From Lysinibacillus sphaericus OT4b.31 (GTDB lineage Bacteria > Bacillota > Bacilli > Bacillales_A > Planococcaceae), in the NCBI RefSeq assembly GCF_000392615.1, contig NZ_KB933398.1:3333705-3397704 (forward strand): a stretch of DNA of 64,000 bases. Direction: 5' to 3'. This document shows, piece after piece, positions 54,048 through 63,958 of this stretch (position 1 is its first letter; every line of letters begins with the position of its first letter). The translations under genes were made by a program, and so were the position numbers. The notes beneath the pieces are model-generated. The model ran no database searches, was not told where the DNA came from, and worked only from the letters and a program-made list of their open reading frames with translations.

Positions 54048-55838
54048 CTAGTCCTTTGACAATGCCTCTTGCTGAAAATAAGCGTAAATATTACTTGCTA
54101 AATTAACGGGCATACCCGCTTCTTGTAAGGCGAGCTCACTCGCCTCACGTATTTTCTTCACCGAGCCAAAATGCTTTAGCAACTGTTGTTTTCTCTTCGG
54201 TCCAATACCCTCAATTCCATCGAGTACCGATTGGATCGCATTTTTCTCGTGCTGTTGTCGGAGGAATGTAATCGCAAAACGATGCACCTCATCCTGAATA
54301 CGTTGTAATAAATAAAAGCCGTCGCTTGTACGTTTTAACGCTATTACTTCTGGAGGATCCCCAAATAAAAGCTGTGATGTATTGTGCTTATCATCTTTCG
54401 CTAAGCCAGCAATTGGCATGACTAGGCCAAGCTCATCTTCTAACACTTCTCTCGCAACTTCCATTTGCCCTTTACCACCGTCAATCAGTACTAAATCGGG
54501 CAATGGCAAGCCTTCCTTTAATACTCTTGTGTAACGACGACGAATCACTTCCTGCATTGCACCATAGTCATCATGCTTTGCAGCAGTGCGCGTTTTGTAC
54601 TTACGATATTCTTTCTTAGCTGGTTTCCCATCAACAAACACAACCATTGCCGATACAGCATCTGCACCGTGCATATGACTATTATCAAATGCCTCAATGC
54701 GTAGTGGCGCAGATATGCCCATTGCCTCACCGAGTGCCTCACACGCACCAATCGTTCGCTCTTCTTGTCGTTCAATGAGTTGGAACTTAGCCTTAACCGC
54801 AATTTCCGCATTTTTTGTCGCCAACTCGACCAGCTCTTTTTTCTGACCACGCTTTGGTGTAAGCACCTTCACAGCAAGTAAGTCCGTTAAAATTGTTGCA
54901 TCAATGGACTGCGGAATAAAAATTTCTTTTGGCTTAATATGCTCAAGCTTCTCATAAAATCGCCCAACAAATGTTAAAAATTCTTCCTCTGCATCCTGGT
55001 AAATCGGAAAAATCGAAACATCTCGCTCAATCAGTTTGCCCTGTCGCACGAAAAAGACCTGCACACACATCCAGCCCTTTTCTACCGCATAGCCAAACAC
55101 ATCTCGGTTCGTCGTATCACTCGACACAATTTTTTGCTTTTGCATAACTGTATCGATATGAGCAATTTGATCGCGGAATTCCTTCGCTCGCTCAAACTCT
55201 AGATTTTCAGCTGCCGCTAGCATTTTCTCTTCAAGTTCTTTTTTTACAGCTTCAACCCCACCATTTAAAAACTTCGTCATATCCTCAATCATATCGTGAT
55301 AAATTTGTGCATCAATGTCTTTCACACAAGGTGCTATACATTGTCCCATATGATAGTACAAGCAAACTTTGGACGGTAATTGCACACATTTTCTGAGTGG
55401 ATATAAACGATCAAGTAGCTTTTTAGTTTCACTTGCAGCGTATGCATTTGGGTATGGGCCGAAATACTTCGCCTTATCTTTTTTTACCTTTCGAGTCGTA
55501 ATAAGACGTGGATTTTTTTCATTTGTAATTTTTAAATATGGGTATGTTTTATCGTCTGTTAGCATGACATTGTATTTCGGATCGTGCAGTTTGATGAGAT
55601 TAAGCTCTAAAATAAGTGCTTCTAGGTTTGACGACGTCACAATGTACTCAAAATCCTCAATTTCGCTAACGAGGCGTTGTGTTTTCCCCTCATGTGTCCC
55701 CGTAAAATAAGAGCGCACTCGGTTTTTAAGTATTTTGGCCTTTCCTACATAAATAATCGTGCCTTGCCTATCCTTCATCAAATAGCAGCCAGGCTGATCT
55801 GGTAAAATGTCAAGCTTGCGTTTGATTAAATCATTCAT
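54048..55838 (-). CDS. uvrC: Excinuclease ABC subunit C
   Basis: This 596-residue nuclease makes the two incisions in nucleotide excision repair. Domains are a GIY-YIG nuclease ([24 protein letters not shown]), a Cys-containing segment ([21 protein letters not shown]), a UVR motif ([17 protein letters not shown]), an endonuclease V/RNase H-like C-terminal nuclease ([24 protein letters not shown]) and helix-hairpin-helix ends ([20 protein letters not shown]). All catalytic blocks look intact. It lies between trxA and lysC, as in B. subtilis. Confidence 0.98.
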   Translation of the reverse strand: MNDLIKRKLDILPDQPGCYLMKDRQGTIIYVGKAKILKNRVRSYFTGTHEGKTQRLVSEIEDFEYIVTSSNLEALILELNLIKLHDPKYNVMLTDDKTYPYLKITNEKNPRLITTRKVKKDKAKYFGPYPNAYAASETKKLLDRLYPLRKCVQLPSKVCLYYHMGQCIAPCVKDIDAQIYHDMIEDMTKFLNGGVEAVKKELEEKMLAAAENLEFERAKEFRDQIAHIDTVMQKQKIVSSDTTNRDVFGYAVEKGWMCVQVFFVRQGKLIERDVSIFPIYQDAEEEFLTFVGRFYEKLEHIKPKEIFIPQSIDATILTDLLAVKVLTPKRGQKKELVELATKNAEIAVKAKFQLIERQEERTIGACEALGEAMGISAPLRIEAFDNSHMHGADAVSAMVVFVDGKPAKKEYRKYKTRTAAKHDDYGAMQEVIRRRYTRVLKEGLPLPDLVLIDGGKGQMEVAREVLEDELGLVMPIAGLAKDDKHNTSQLLFGDPPEVIALKRTSDGFYLLQRIQDEVHRFAITFLRQQHEKNAIQSVLDGIEGIGPKRKQQLLKHFGSVKKIREASELALQEAGMPVNLASNIYAYFQQEALSKD

Positions 55839-55925
55839 CGCCTACCTGCCTCCCCTTTTCTTACATTATATAACGAAAAAAAGCCAAGCACATCTATAGA
55901 TGGCCTGGCTTTCCTTTACTACTTA

Positions 55926-56237
55926 TTAAGCGTGTTTAGCGATGAAAGCTTCTAGCGCTTCTTTTGGTTGGAAACCAACAGTTTTGTCTACTAACTCACC
56001 ATCTTTAAATAACAGTAGTGATGGGATAGACATAACTTGGTATTGCGCTGCAGTACCTTGGTTGTTATCTACGTCTACTTTTACGATTCTAGCTGCGTTC
56101 CCTGCAGCATCCATTTCTTCAAGAACTGGTCCAATCATTTTACAAGGCCCGCACCAAGCAGCCCAAAAGTCTACTAGTACTAACCCTTCTTTAATATCAT
56201 CTTGGAAAGTTGCATCTGTTGCATGTACAATTGCCAT
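55926..56237 (-). CDS. trxA: Thioredoxin
   Basis: This 103-residue protein has the active site WCGPCK in FWAAWCGPCKMIGPVLEE and the cis-proline loop QVMSIPSLLLFKDGE. It reduces disulfides and supplies electrons to ribonucleotide reductase and other enzymes. TTAAGGAGGATTTCAA precedes the ATG. It is upstream of uvrC with 87 bp between. Confidence 0.98.
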   Translation of the reverse strand: MAIVHATDATFQDDIKEGLVLVDFWAAWCGPCKMIGPVLEEMDAAGNAARIVKVDVDNNQGTAAQYQVMSIPSLLLFKDGELVDKTVGFQPKEALEAFIAKHA

Positions 56238-56370
56238 TTGAAATCCTCCTTAATCTTACTATGCTTGTAGTATAGCATGGATAAATTCACTTGAGCGAAC
56301 AATCTGCCTTGACTGCATAATTTATGAAAAACAAGTATAAAAGAGTCGAAAAAGGCATTATGTTGAATTA

Positions 56371-57729
56371 TTATTTAGCCGAATTTCCTTGATAACGTCC
56401 CTTATATACATAAGTTAAAGTAATAAAAATGTAAATGGCTAATGTAATACCTGTTACGATAATAGATGTTGTAAAAATAATGCCAATCAGAATTGCACTT
56501 AAGGCGATAATTGCTATCCAAGTTGTATAAGGAAACCATTTTACCGCATAAGCACTTGTTTTTTCTGGCTGTTTTTTACGTGATTTCACATGCGCAATCG
56601 CAATAATTAACCAAATAAATAACACAGTGTATCCCAGTGAACCCATCAGAAAGTCAAAAGTTTTGCTTCCGGCAAATAAAGAAATGATTACGCCCATATA
56701 TAAAGCTAACGTACACATCAATATAGCATATACCGGCACTTTCCTTTTCGATAAATGAGCAAAGATTTTAGGAATACGCCCGTCCACAGCCTGTGTATAT
56801 AGAACGCGTGATGAACCATAAAGGCCAGAGTTCATAGATGAAATAATTGCGAGTATAACAACAGCGTTCATAATATGGTCGGCCCCTGGAATACCAATCA
56901 TTTTAAATACCATTACAAACGGGCTTTCTGATACGCCATTTACTTCATTCCAAGGAATTAAGCTAACGATAATGAAGAAAGGCAGTAGATAGAAGGTCAC
57001 AATACGTACTAATGTACTGCGCACAGCTTTGGGTACTACTTTCTCAGGATTTTTCGTTTCAGCTAACGTAATACCAATAATTTCAGTACCACCATAAGAG
57101 TAAATAACCACAAGCATTGCAGCTATTAGGCCCGTTGAACCGTTTGGAAAGAATCCACCGTGCTCCGTTAAATTAGAAAAACCAACAGCTGTATGATTGC
57201 CAAAAGTAACAAGCAATAAAACTAATCCTGCTATGATAAACACCACAATAACGGTAATTTTAATTAAGGCCAGCCAATATTCTGTTTCTGCAAAAACTTT
57301 TACTGATAATAAGTTAATGGCTGTAACTAACACCGAGACGGATAGGGCAAGTATCCAAATCGGATAATGTGGCAACCAATATTGAATGAAAATGGCCGCA
57401 ACTACGGATTCCGCCGCAATATTTAACACCCACATTTTCCAATAAATCCAATCTAGAAAATAAGCTGGATACTTTCCTAAAATTGATTGTACTAAATCTC
57501 TAAACGTTCTGGCCTCATGATTACGAACGGCCATTTCTGCTAAACCTTGCATAACAAATAATAGAATAATACCACCTATTAAGTAAGCAAAAAGTACTGA
57601 CGGCCCTGCCATATCAATAGCTGCACTGCTCCCTTTAAATAACCCTGCACCAATGGCACCACCTAAAGCCATCATCGTAATATGACGTGAGGTCATTGTT
57701 CTTTGTAATTTCTGGTTGTCTTTTTCCAT
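56371..57729 (-). CDS. Amino acid permease (APC/AAT family)
   Basis: This 452-residue transporter has about twelve helices and the AAT-family start LQRTMTSRHITMMALGGAIGAGLFKGSS. Other conserved parts are YLIGGIILLFVMQGLAEM, YSYGGTEIIGITLAETKNPEKVVPKA and NSGLYGSSRVLYTQAVDGRIPK. It imports an amino acid with H+ or Na+. The ATG at 57729 follows AGGAGGTAAGGAA; longer frames lie inside the T-box. Control by a T-box shows that it responds to charging of one tRNA, possibly tRNA-Leu. It interrupts the B. subtilis-like order etfA-trxA. Confidence 0.93.
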   Translation of the reverse strand: MEKDNQKLQRTMTSRHITMMALGGAIGAGLFKGSSAAIDMAGPSVLFAYLIGGIILLFVMQGLAEMAVRNHEARTFRDLVQSILGKYPAYFLDWIYWKMWVLNIAAESVVAAIFIQYWLPHYPIWILALSVSVLVTAINLLSVKVFAETEYWLALIKITVIVVFIIAGLVLLLVTFGNHTAVGFSNLTEHGGFFPNGSTGLIAAMLVVIYSYGGTEIIGITLAETKNPEKVVPKAVRSTLVRIVTFYLLPFFIIVSLIPWNEVNGVSESPFVMVFKMIGIPGADHIMNAVVILAIISSMNSGLYGSSRVLYTQAVDGRIPKIFAHLSKRKVPVYAILMCTLALYMGVIISLFAGSKTFDFLMGSLGYTVLFIWLIIAIAHVKSRKKQPEKTSAYAVKWFPYTTWIAIIALSAILIGIIFTTSIIVTGITLAIYIFITLTYVYKGRYQGNSAK

Positions 57730-57737
57730 TTCCTTAC

Positions 57738-58050
57738 CTCCTAAAATCAAAAAAGGCATATCGTCTGTTCCTTCATTATCAAATGAAAGAAGAGACGATA
57801 TGCCTAAAGCAAACCGCGGTACCACTCTAATTGGTTCTATAAGAACCCTACTTAAAAACCTTGTAACGAAGGTTAACCGTCAAACAAATAGAATAATCTG
57901 TTAATTCTATTTATCTTACCACTCCTAGGCAAGTTCAAAGTCTTATTGGACTGCGTTGCACCATCCCGCAGCTCTCTTCACCAAATAATGAGCTTTTACT
58001 ACTCCTAATCTTTGCGTTTCAAAACATTATTATTGAAAAATTTAATTATT
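57738..58050 (-). promoter_or_regulatory. T-box leader upstream of the permease
   Basis: The minus strand contains the invariant T-box core AGAGTGGTACCGCGGTT (around 57811-57828), Stem I features (GATTAGGAGTAGTAA at the 5' side; AGAGAGCTGCGGGATGGTGC) and a terminator AGGCATATCGTCT / AGACGATATGCC followed by TTTTTTG (57738-57803). The specifier region reads TTTGAACTTGCCTAGG. Either CTT or TTG in this loop would be a leucine codon, so leucine is the best guess. Uncharged tRNA should favour antitermination. Confidence 0.93.
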
Positions 58051-58057
58051 ATCCATC

Positions 58058-58086
58058 ACTATACGGCCTTATATTAATTGTGTCAA
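58058..58086 (-). promoter_or_regulatory. Promoter of the T-box permease transcript
   Basis: TTGACA (58086-58081) and TATAGT (58063-58058) are separated by 17 bp on the minus strand, just upstream of the T-box RNA. Confidence 0.75.
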
Positions 58087-58157
58087 TATTTTATTTTGCA
58101 ATAATTTTCAAAACCACTACAGACTTGCTCAAACATTAAGCTAAACGATGAATTACA

Positions 58158-58195
58158 CAAAAAAAGCAGGGAAGATAAATCCTCCCCGCGCAACA
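58158..58195 (-). terminator. Terminator after etfA
   Basis: The arms GCGGGGAG / CTTCCCTGC (with a wobble) are followed by TTTTTTTGTG on the minus strand. Confidence 0.78.
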
Positions 58196-58211
58196 TGTAT
58201 AAAACGACTAA

Positions 58212-59189
58212 TTATGCATTCACTTTTAACGCTTTAAATTCCTCAATCAGAAGCGGCACTACTTCGAATAAATCGCCTACAATCCCATAATCTGCAACTT
58301 TAAAGATATTTGCCTCTGGGTCTTTATTAATGGCAACGATTACTTTTGAATTCGACATACCTGCTAAGTGTTGGATTGCTCCAGAAATACCAGCTGCAAT
58401 GTAAAGATCTGGTGTTACAACCTTACCAGTTTGACCAATTTGTAGTGAGTAATCACAGTATTCGGCATCACATGCACCACGTGAAGCACCGACTGCACCA
58501 CCAAGTAAATCTGCTAGTTCTTTTAACGGTTCGAAGCCTTCTTCAGATTTCACACCACGTCCACCAGCAACAACTACTTTCGCCTCAGAAAGATCTACAC
58601 CTTCTGTAGATTTACGAACAACCTCTTTAATGATTGTACGTAGGTTAGTAATTTCTACAGCTACAGCAGACACATCACCTGATTTACCCGCTTCTTTTTC
58701 TAAAGGTGCAATATTGTTTGGACGAATCGATGCTAACACAACGCCATCTTTTATTTTTACCTTTTCAAAAGCCTTACCAGAATAAATTGGGCGAATGAAT
58801 ACTACATCATCACCAGCACCTTCAATTGTTGTTACGTCAGATACAAGACCTGCTTGTAATTTACTTGCAATTTTTGGTGACAAGTCTTTACCATTCGCTG
58901 TGTGTCCAAACACGATACCAGTTGGATTTTCTTGTTCGATTACAGCTAGTAAAGCTTGACCATAGCCATCTGATGTATATTGTTTTAAATGTGGATGTTC
59001 CACTGTTACAACACGATCAGCACCATACTCGAATAATGGACCTGTAAGATTTGCTACAGCATCCCCTAAAAGAACACCGACAACTTCGCCGCCATCAGCG
59101 ATTTGTTTGGCAGCAGCAATTGCCTCGAAAGATACGTTACGTAAGCTTCCTTCACGAACTTCACCTAATACTAATACTTTTTTTGACAT
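58212..59189 (-). CDS. etfA: Electron transfer flavoprotein alpha subunit
   Basis: This 325-residue FAD-binding subunit accepts electrons from acyl-CoA dehydrogenases. The C-terminal FAD domain shows [69 protein letters not shown] and [20 protein letters not shown]. It is paired with etfB but separated from it by an unusual 365-bp spacer. CGGAGGGAATGTACT precedes the ATG. Confidence 0.98.
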   Translation of the reverse strand: MSKKVLVLGEVREGSLRNVSFEAIAAAKQIADGGEVVGVLLGDAVANLTGPLFEYGADRVVTVEHPHLKQYTSDGYGQALLAVIEQENPTGIVFGHTANGKDLSPKIASKLQAGLVSDVTTIEGAGDDVVFIRPIYSGKAFEKVKIKDGVVLASIRPNNIAPLEKEAGKSGDVSAVAVEITNLRTIIKEVVRKSTEGVDLSEAKVVVAGGRGVKSEEGFEPLKELADLLGGAVGASRGACDAEYCDYSLQIGQTGKVVTPDLYIAAGISGAIQHLAGMSNSKVIVAINKDPEANIFKVADYGIVGDLFEVVPLLIEEFKALKVNA

Positions 59190-59554
59190 AGTACATTCCC
59201 TCCGTTACCCTCTAAGATTCGATTTACATCATCAACTACACCTTGGCATTTGTCATTCAGATTCTAAATTGTATTTAGGCCTGCACAAGGACCGGCTTGA
59301 TGTCGATCCTTTCGGTATAGCCACAAGTCATGGCGTTGGAAGCAGTGTAGATTAGTTAGCCGATATCGCTTGAAAGCAATGTATGTAGGCTAACACCCTA
59401 AATGGATTCCTTTTAAAATCTGTAACACCCGTCCAAGGCTTGATCTTCATTCATTTGGTGTTGGAAACCCACTGCAAAACTCTCTTCATGTGAGAGTCCT
59501 CTGTAGCTGATGCTATGCTTTCGCCACAAAATATGCTGAATGAAAATAAATGAC
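59190..59554 (-). other. Unusual structured spacer between etfB and etfA
   Basis: The two ETF subunit genes are usually adjacent; here 365 bp without a coding frame lie between. The minus strand has several hairpins: GTTAGCC / GGCTAAC (59355-59394) with an inner ATTGC / GCGAT, ACTCTC / GAGAGT (59480-59497), and CCTAAATACAATTTAG. Two related strings, GGTGTTGGAAACCCACTG and GGCGTTGGAAGCAGTG, occur on the plus strand. I recognise no known riboswitch or mobile element; it could be a structured RNA, a processed spacer or remnant DNA. Confidence 0.5.
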
Positions 59555-60328
59555 TTAAACTACTTTTGCCTCTGTATGAAGTAGGTTTACTAGCTCCTTA
59601 ACTTGTGCAGAAAGTTCGCCTTCAAGAATGCGTCCTGCAGCTTTTTGAGCTGGTAAGTAAATGTCTACTGTTTCTACTTTTACTTCTACATCATCTTCAT
59701 CGATATCTAAATCATCTAACTCAAGCTCTGCAAGCGGTTTCTTTTTCGCTTTCATGATACCTGGTAAAGATGGGTAACGTGGCTCGTTTAAACCTTGTTG
59801 AGCTGTTACTAAAAGTGGTAAAGATGTCTCAATTACTTCTGAATCACCTTCGATATCGCGCACGATTTTTGCAGATGTGCCATCAATTTCAAGGTTTGTA
59901 ATTGTTGTTACATAATTGATGCCTAATAAATCAGCCACTCGCGGCCCTACTTGACCAGAACCACCATCAATGGCAACGTTACCTGTTAAAATAAGGTCTG
60001 CATCTTTATCTTTTAAATACTCAGCTAAAAGGTAAGCTGCTGCATTTTGATCTAATTCATCTATATCATCTTCTGTATTAATAAGCACCGCTTCGTCAGC
60101 GCCCATTGCTAGAGCCGTACGTAATTGCTTTTCAGCATCTTCGCCACCAATTGTGACAACGGTTACTTTACCGCCTGCCGCATCACGCACTTGGATAGCT
60201 TCTTCAATTGCGTATTCGTCATAAGGGTTAATGATGAATTCTGCGCCATCCTCTTGAATTTTCCCACCTGAAACAACGATTTTTTCTTCTGTATCAAAAG
60301 TACGTTTAATTAATGCAAAAATGTTCAT
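59555..60328 (-). CDS. etfB: Electron transfer flavoprotein beta subunit
   Basis: This 257-residue subunit binds AMP and, with EtfA, carries electrons from beta-oxidation to the quinone pool. Motifs are NIFALIKRTFDTEEKI, INPYDEYAIEEAIQVRD, ALAMGADEAVLI, LTGNVAIDGGSGQVGPRVADLLGINYVT and GLNEPRYPSLPGIMKAKKKP, the ETF-beta signature region. CAGGAGGTATGGATTT precedes the ATG. It follows fadB as in B. subtilis. Confidence 0.98.
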   Translation of the reverse strand: MNIFALIKRTFDTEEKIVVSGGKIQEDGAEFIINPYDEYAIEEAIQVRDAAGGKVTVVTIGGEDAEKQLRTALAMGADEAVLINTEDDIDELDQNAAAYLLAEYLKDKDADLILTGNVAIDGGSGQVGPRVADLLGINYVTTITNLEIDGTSAKIVRDIEGDSEVIETSLPLLVTAQQGLNEPRYPSLPGIMKAKKKPLAELELDDLDIDEDDVEVKVETVDIYLPAQKAAGRILEGELSAQVKELVNLLHTEAKVV

Positions 60329-60436
60329 AAATCCATACCTCCTGAAACGTTTTTTAATTTCTAAGTAAACTTATAAATATTATATATTTTCAGTATCGAT
60401 AACCCCCTTAAGTTTGCTATCGATACTGATGGAATA

Positions 60437-61210
60437 CTATTTGCCAGTAAATACAGGCTCACGTTTTTCGATAAATGCTTGAATACCTTCCTTAGCATCT
60501 TCAGTAACAAATACCGTACCAAAGGATTCAGCTTCTACTTCAATACCTTCATAGAATGAAGCCGGCTTAGCGTATTGCAAAGCTTGAATGGCTGCTTTTA
60601 AAGCAATCGGACTCTTTTTGGCAATTTTTTTCGCAACCTTTAATGTCTCTTCGAGTAAAGCTTCATCTGTAAATGCTCTGTTTGCTAAGCCCCATTGTAC
60701 GGCTTCTGAACCTGAAATAGGCTCACTTGTAAACATCATTTCTGCTGCTTTCGCAACACCCACATAACGTGGTAGACGTTGTGTTCCACCAAATCCTGGA
60801 ATAAGACCGAGTTGTAGTTCAGGCAATCCTAATTTCGCAGATTCCGTCACAAAGCGCATATGGCAACTCATTGCTAGTTCAAGTCCACCACCAAGTGCTG
60901 CACCGTGAATTGCTGCAATAACTGGCTTTGAAAATGTTTCAACACGTTCAAATACTTGTTGCCCATTGCTTGCTAATTTAGTGAACGCTGCGCCCGATTC
61001 AACTTCTGTAAACTCCTTAATGTCTGCACCCGCTGAGAAGAAACGGCCTTCACCATGAAGCACAAGAACACGGACAGTGTCATCGTTTTCTACGGCATCT
61101 AGCACAGCATTTACTTCTGTAATGATTCCGCGAGATAATGCATTTGCTGGCGGACGAGCAATCGAAATAATTGCTACGCCATCTTCAACTTTCCAACTTA
61201 GAAATTCCAT
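60437..61210 (-). CDS. fadB: Enoyl-CoA hydratase/isomerase
   Basis: This 257-residue crotonase-fold enzyme hydrates enoyl-CoA in beta-oxidation. Key parts are [24 protein letters not shown] (oxyanion hole), [45 protein letters not shown] with the catalytic Glu, and [12 protein letters not shown]. It lies between fadR and etfB, matching the B. subtilis lcfA-fadR-fadB-etfB-etfA cluster. Confidence 0.95.
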   Translation of the reverse strand: MEFLSWKVEDGVAIISIARPPANALSRGIITEVNAVLDAVENDDTVRVLVLHGEGRFFSAGADIKEFTEVESGAAFTKLASNGQQVFERVETFSKPVIAAIHGAALGGGLELAMSCHMRFVTESAKLGLPELQLGLIPGFGGTQRLPRYVGVAKAAEMMFTSEPISGSEAVQWGLANRAFTDEALLEETLKVAKKIAKKSPIALKAAIQALQYAKPASFYEGIEVEAESFGTVFVTEDAKEGIQAFIEKREPVFTGK

Positions 61211-61224
61211 TTCTCCACATCCCT

Positions 61225-61806
61225 TTACGCTTTAATGCCGTTCAGGATTAACGCCTGAACCTTTGGAACCTGTTCTATCAAATCGTATCGATAGTCATTC
61301 ATAACCCACGACGTAATGGTTTCATCAATGGTTCCAAACACCATTTGACGTGCCAAGCGTACATCCATCGTTTGATTGAACTCACCTGATAGCATGCCTT
61401 CAATTAAAATTTGATCAAGCAATTGTAAATACTCTCTTAATACTGCATTGATCTTTAGTCGTAAATCTTTATTTGATTGTCGAAGTTCTAATTGTGTGAC
61501 AGTTGCTAGGTATCGATCAGTCGCTAGAACATTAAAATGATTTTCAATCATTCGTGAAAGCTTGTCTCTCGACGTACTTCCATTTTCTATTATATCTTGT
61601 AATGACTCTACAAAAACAGCCATTTTTTCATTAAAGACAGAAATTAATATATCTTCTTTATTTTTAAAATATAAATAGATTGTTCCGTCGGCCACCCCTG
61701 CCTGTTTGGCGATTTTCGATACTTGCGCTTGGTGATACCCATTTTCTGCAATAACGATGACAGCTGCATCAACAATTTGCTTATACTTAGGCTTATCTCG
61801 TTTCAC
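61225..61806 (-). CDS. fadR: Fatty acid metabolism regulator FadR (TetR family)
   Basis: This 193-residue TetR-type repressor has the helix-turn-helix [42 protein letters not shown] and a ligand-binding helical C terminus. In B. subtilis FadR represses beta-oxidation genes and is released by long-chain acyl-CoA. A GTG start at 61806, after AGGTGGTGAT, gives nearly the same length as the B. subtilis protein. FadR-like boxes lie upstream of this gene (62011-62028) and upstream of lcfA (63941-63958). Confidence 0.94.
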   Translation of the reverse strand: MKRDKPKYKQIVDAAVIVIAENGYHQAQVSKIAKQAGVADGTIYLYFKNKEDILISVFNEKMAVFVESLQDIIENGSTSRDKLSRMIENHFNVLATDRYLATVTQLELRQSNKDLRLKINAVLREYLQLLDQILIEGMLSGEFNQTMDVRLARQMVFGTIDETITSWVMNDYRYDLIEQVPKVQALILNGIKA

Positions 61807-62010
61807 TTTTAAATCACCACCTAGAAAAAACATACCCACGCCTACTTACATTCCTATCAGCAACAATGCAGGATTCGACTAAGCTGTAACTTATTGTCTA
61901 TCCACAAAAGTTGAAGAACTTGAAATGAAGGTACATATACACTTTTATCAGCGTATTAAAACATTATGGAGGATGCGGCGTGATTACCTATAAATAAAAA
62001 ATATGAAAAT

Positions 62011-62028
62011 ATGAATGGTCATTCATTC
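62011..62028 (-). promoter_or_regulatory. FadR-like operator upstream of fadR
   Basis: The minus strand reads TGAATGAATGACCATTCA, which agrees with the B. subtilis FadR consensus (TGAATGA-N-TA-N-TCATTCA) at all but two positions. It lies between lcfA and fadR, 205 bp before the fadR start, so it may control fadR-fadB-etf expression. Confidence 0.7.
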
Positions 62029-62080
62029 ATATTTTCATATTATATTCTACATCCACGCTTGTCAATACTTTATCACGTAG

Positions 62081-63772
62081 TTATTTTGCTTCTTTAGTCG
62101 CCATTTTTGTTTTTTCTTCTTCCACTAATGTACGACGTAAAATTTTACCGACCGCCGTTTTCGGTAGCTCATCTCGGAACTCGTAATAGCGCGGTACTTT
62201 AAAGGAGGCTAAATGTTGTCGGCAATATTTATTTAATTCGTCCTCGGTAATCGAATATCCTTCTTTTAATACAATATAAGCTTTTACCGTTTCTCCGCGG
62301 TACGGATCTGGAATACCTGCTACCACGCATTCCTGAATTTCTTCACGTTCGTATAATACTTCCTCAACCTCTCGAGGATAAATATTAAAACCACCCGCAA
62401 TAATTAAATCCTTTTTTCGGTCGACTACATAGAAAAAACCATCTTTATCCATATAGCCTATATCACCCGTTAAGAACCAGCCATCTACAAACGTCGCAGC
62501 CGTATCTTCAGGACGATTCCAATAACCTTTCATGACTTGTGGCCCTTTCACTGCGATTTCGCCAACCTCACCTACCGGAAGCTGCTCCGTATCACCAGTA
62601 CGTAGAATTACCGAATCGGTATTCGGCCAAGGCAAGCCAACAGAACCGATGACACGTTTACCCCAAATAGGTGTCGCGTGCGTAACGGGAGAGGTTTCTG
62701 TTAAACCATAGCCTTCCACTAGCTTGCCTCCTGTTACTTCTTCAAACCGCTCCTGTAGCTCGACTGGCAATGAAGCAGACCCACTCAGACATGCCTTAAT
62801 AGACGATAAATTGTACTTCGCAATATCTGGATGATTTAATAGACCAATATAAAGCGTAGGTGCACCTGGGAACAACGTTGGTTTTTGTTTATCAATCGTT
62901 TTCAAGGCTGTTTCTGCATCAAATTTCGGTAGCAGCACCATTCTATTTTGCGTGAACACCGATAACAACATCACAGTTGTCATTCCGTATACATGAAAGA
63001 ACGGAAGCACGCCCATAATCGTCTCTTCCCCATGTACACATTTATACATCCATGCATCGCACATTGTCGTATTGGCAATTAAATTTTTATGAGTCAGCAT
63101 TACACCTTTTGGGAAGCCCGTCGTACCTCCTGTATATTGCAACAATGCTAAGTCTTCTTCAAAATCAAACGGAATATCGATCATTTTCACGGGCGCCGAT
63201 CGCATGATTTCTATAAATAAATGATTTTGTCCGCTATGCTCAACCTTCACACTAAAGCCAAATTGCTTCTTTTGAATAAAAGGATACACTAAGTTTTTCG
63301 GGAATGGTAAGTAGTCTTTAATTGCTGTTACAATGACGTTTTCAAGAGCCGTTTCTTTCATGATTTTCATCACGCGTGGATACAATATATCCATTACTAA
63401 AATAACTTTCGCTCCCGAATCAGCCATCTGATATTGTAACTCTCGTTCAGTATAAAGTGGATTTGTCTGTACAACAACTGCCCCCGCATACATTGCTCCA
63501 TAGTAAGCAATCACACTTTGTGGTGTGTTTGGTAGCATAATAGCCACACGATCACCTTTTTCCACCCCAAGTGATTGTAAATAGTTTGCGAACCTTAGTG
63601 CAGACTCATATAGCTCGGTGTACGTCAAATCCTTACCCATGAAATGAATCGCAACTTTGGAAGGATTCTTTTTATAGGCACGTGTCAAAAACTCTTGCAC
63701 AGGAATTTCCTCAAACGTTAAAGACGATGGTACTTCTTCAGGATAATTTGCTAGCCATGGTTTTGCTGTCAT
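62081..63772 (-). CDS. lcfA: Long-chain-fatty-acid--CoA ligase
   Basis: This 563-residue AMP-forming enzyme activates fatty acids with CoA and ATP before beta-oxidation. Motifs are LLQYTGGTTGFPKGVMLTH (P-loop), VLPFFHVYGMT, LVEGYGLTETSPVTH, GWFLTGDIGYMDKDGFFYVVDRKKDLIIAGGFNIYPREVEEVLY and PKTAVGKILRRTL with the catalytic Lys. AAAGGGGAGAGGACGT precedes the ATG. It is first in the beta-oxidation cluster, with a FadR-like box about 170 bp upstream. Confidence 0.97.
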   Translation of the reverse strand: MTAKPWLANYPEEVPSSLTFEEIPVQEFLTRAYKKNPSKVAIHFMGKDLTYTELYESALRFANYLQSLGVEKGDRVAIMLPNTPQSVIAYYGAMYAGAVVVQTNPLYTERELQYQMADSGAKVILVMDILYPRVMKIMKETALENVIVTAIKDYLPFPKNLVYPFIQKKQFGFSVKVEHSGQNHLFIEIMRSAPVKMIDIPFDFEEDLALLQYTGGTTGFPKGVMLTHKNLIANTTMCDAWMYKCVHGEETIMGVLPFFHVYGMTTVMLLSVFTQNRMVLLPKFDAETALKTIDKQKPTLFPGAPTLYIGLLNHPDIAKYNLSSIKACLSGSASLPVELQERFEEVTGGKLVEGYGLTETSPVTHATPIWGKRVIGSVGLPWPNTDSVILRTGDTEQLPVGEVGEIAVKGPQVMKGYWNRPEDTAATFVDGWFLTGDIGYMDKDGFFYVVDRKKDLIIAGGFNIYPREVEEVLYEREEIQECVVAGIPDPYRGETVKAYIVLKEGYSITEDELNKYCRQHLASFKVPRYYEFRDELPKTAVGKILRRTLVEEEKTKMATKEAK

Positions 63773-63940
63773 ACGTCCTCTCCCCTTTGTCCCAAACTTT
63801 GTAAATTCTTATTTTAATTATAATGAAAAAGGAATACAGTTTCAAACACAAAATAGAAAATAAATGTATTTTCGATTAATTATTATGCAATTAACAACAT
63901 TTTTATGACAACACCATGAAGGAGATTTACGTTGATCCCC

Positions 63941-63958
63941 CTTATGAATACTCATTCA
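63941..63958 (-). promoter_or_regulatory. FadR-like operator upstream of lcfA
   Basis: The minus strand reads TGAATGAGTATTCATAAG, matching the first 15 positions of the FadR consensus TGAATGA-N-TA-N-TCATTCA. It stands in the expected promoter region of lcfA. Confidence 0.7.
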
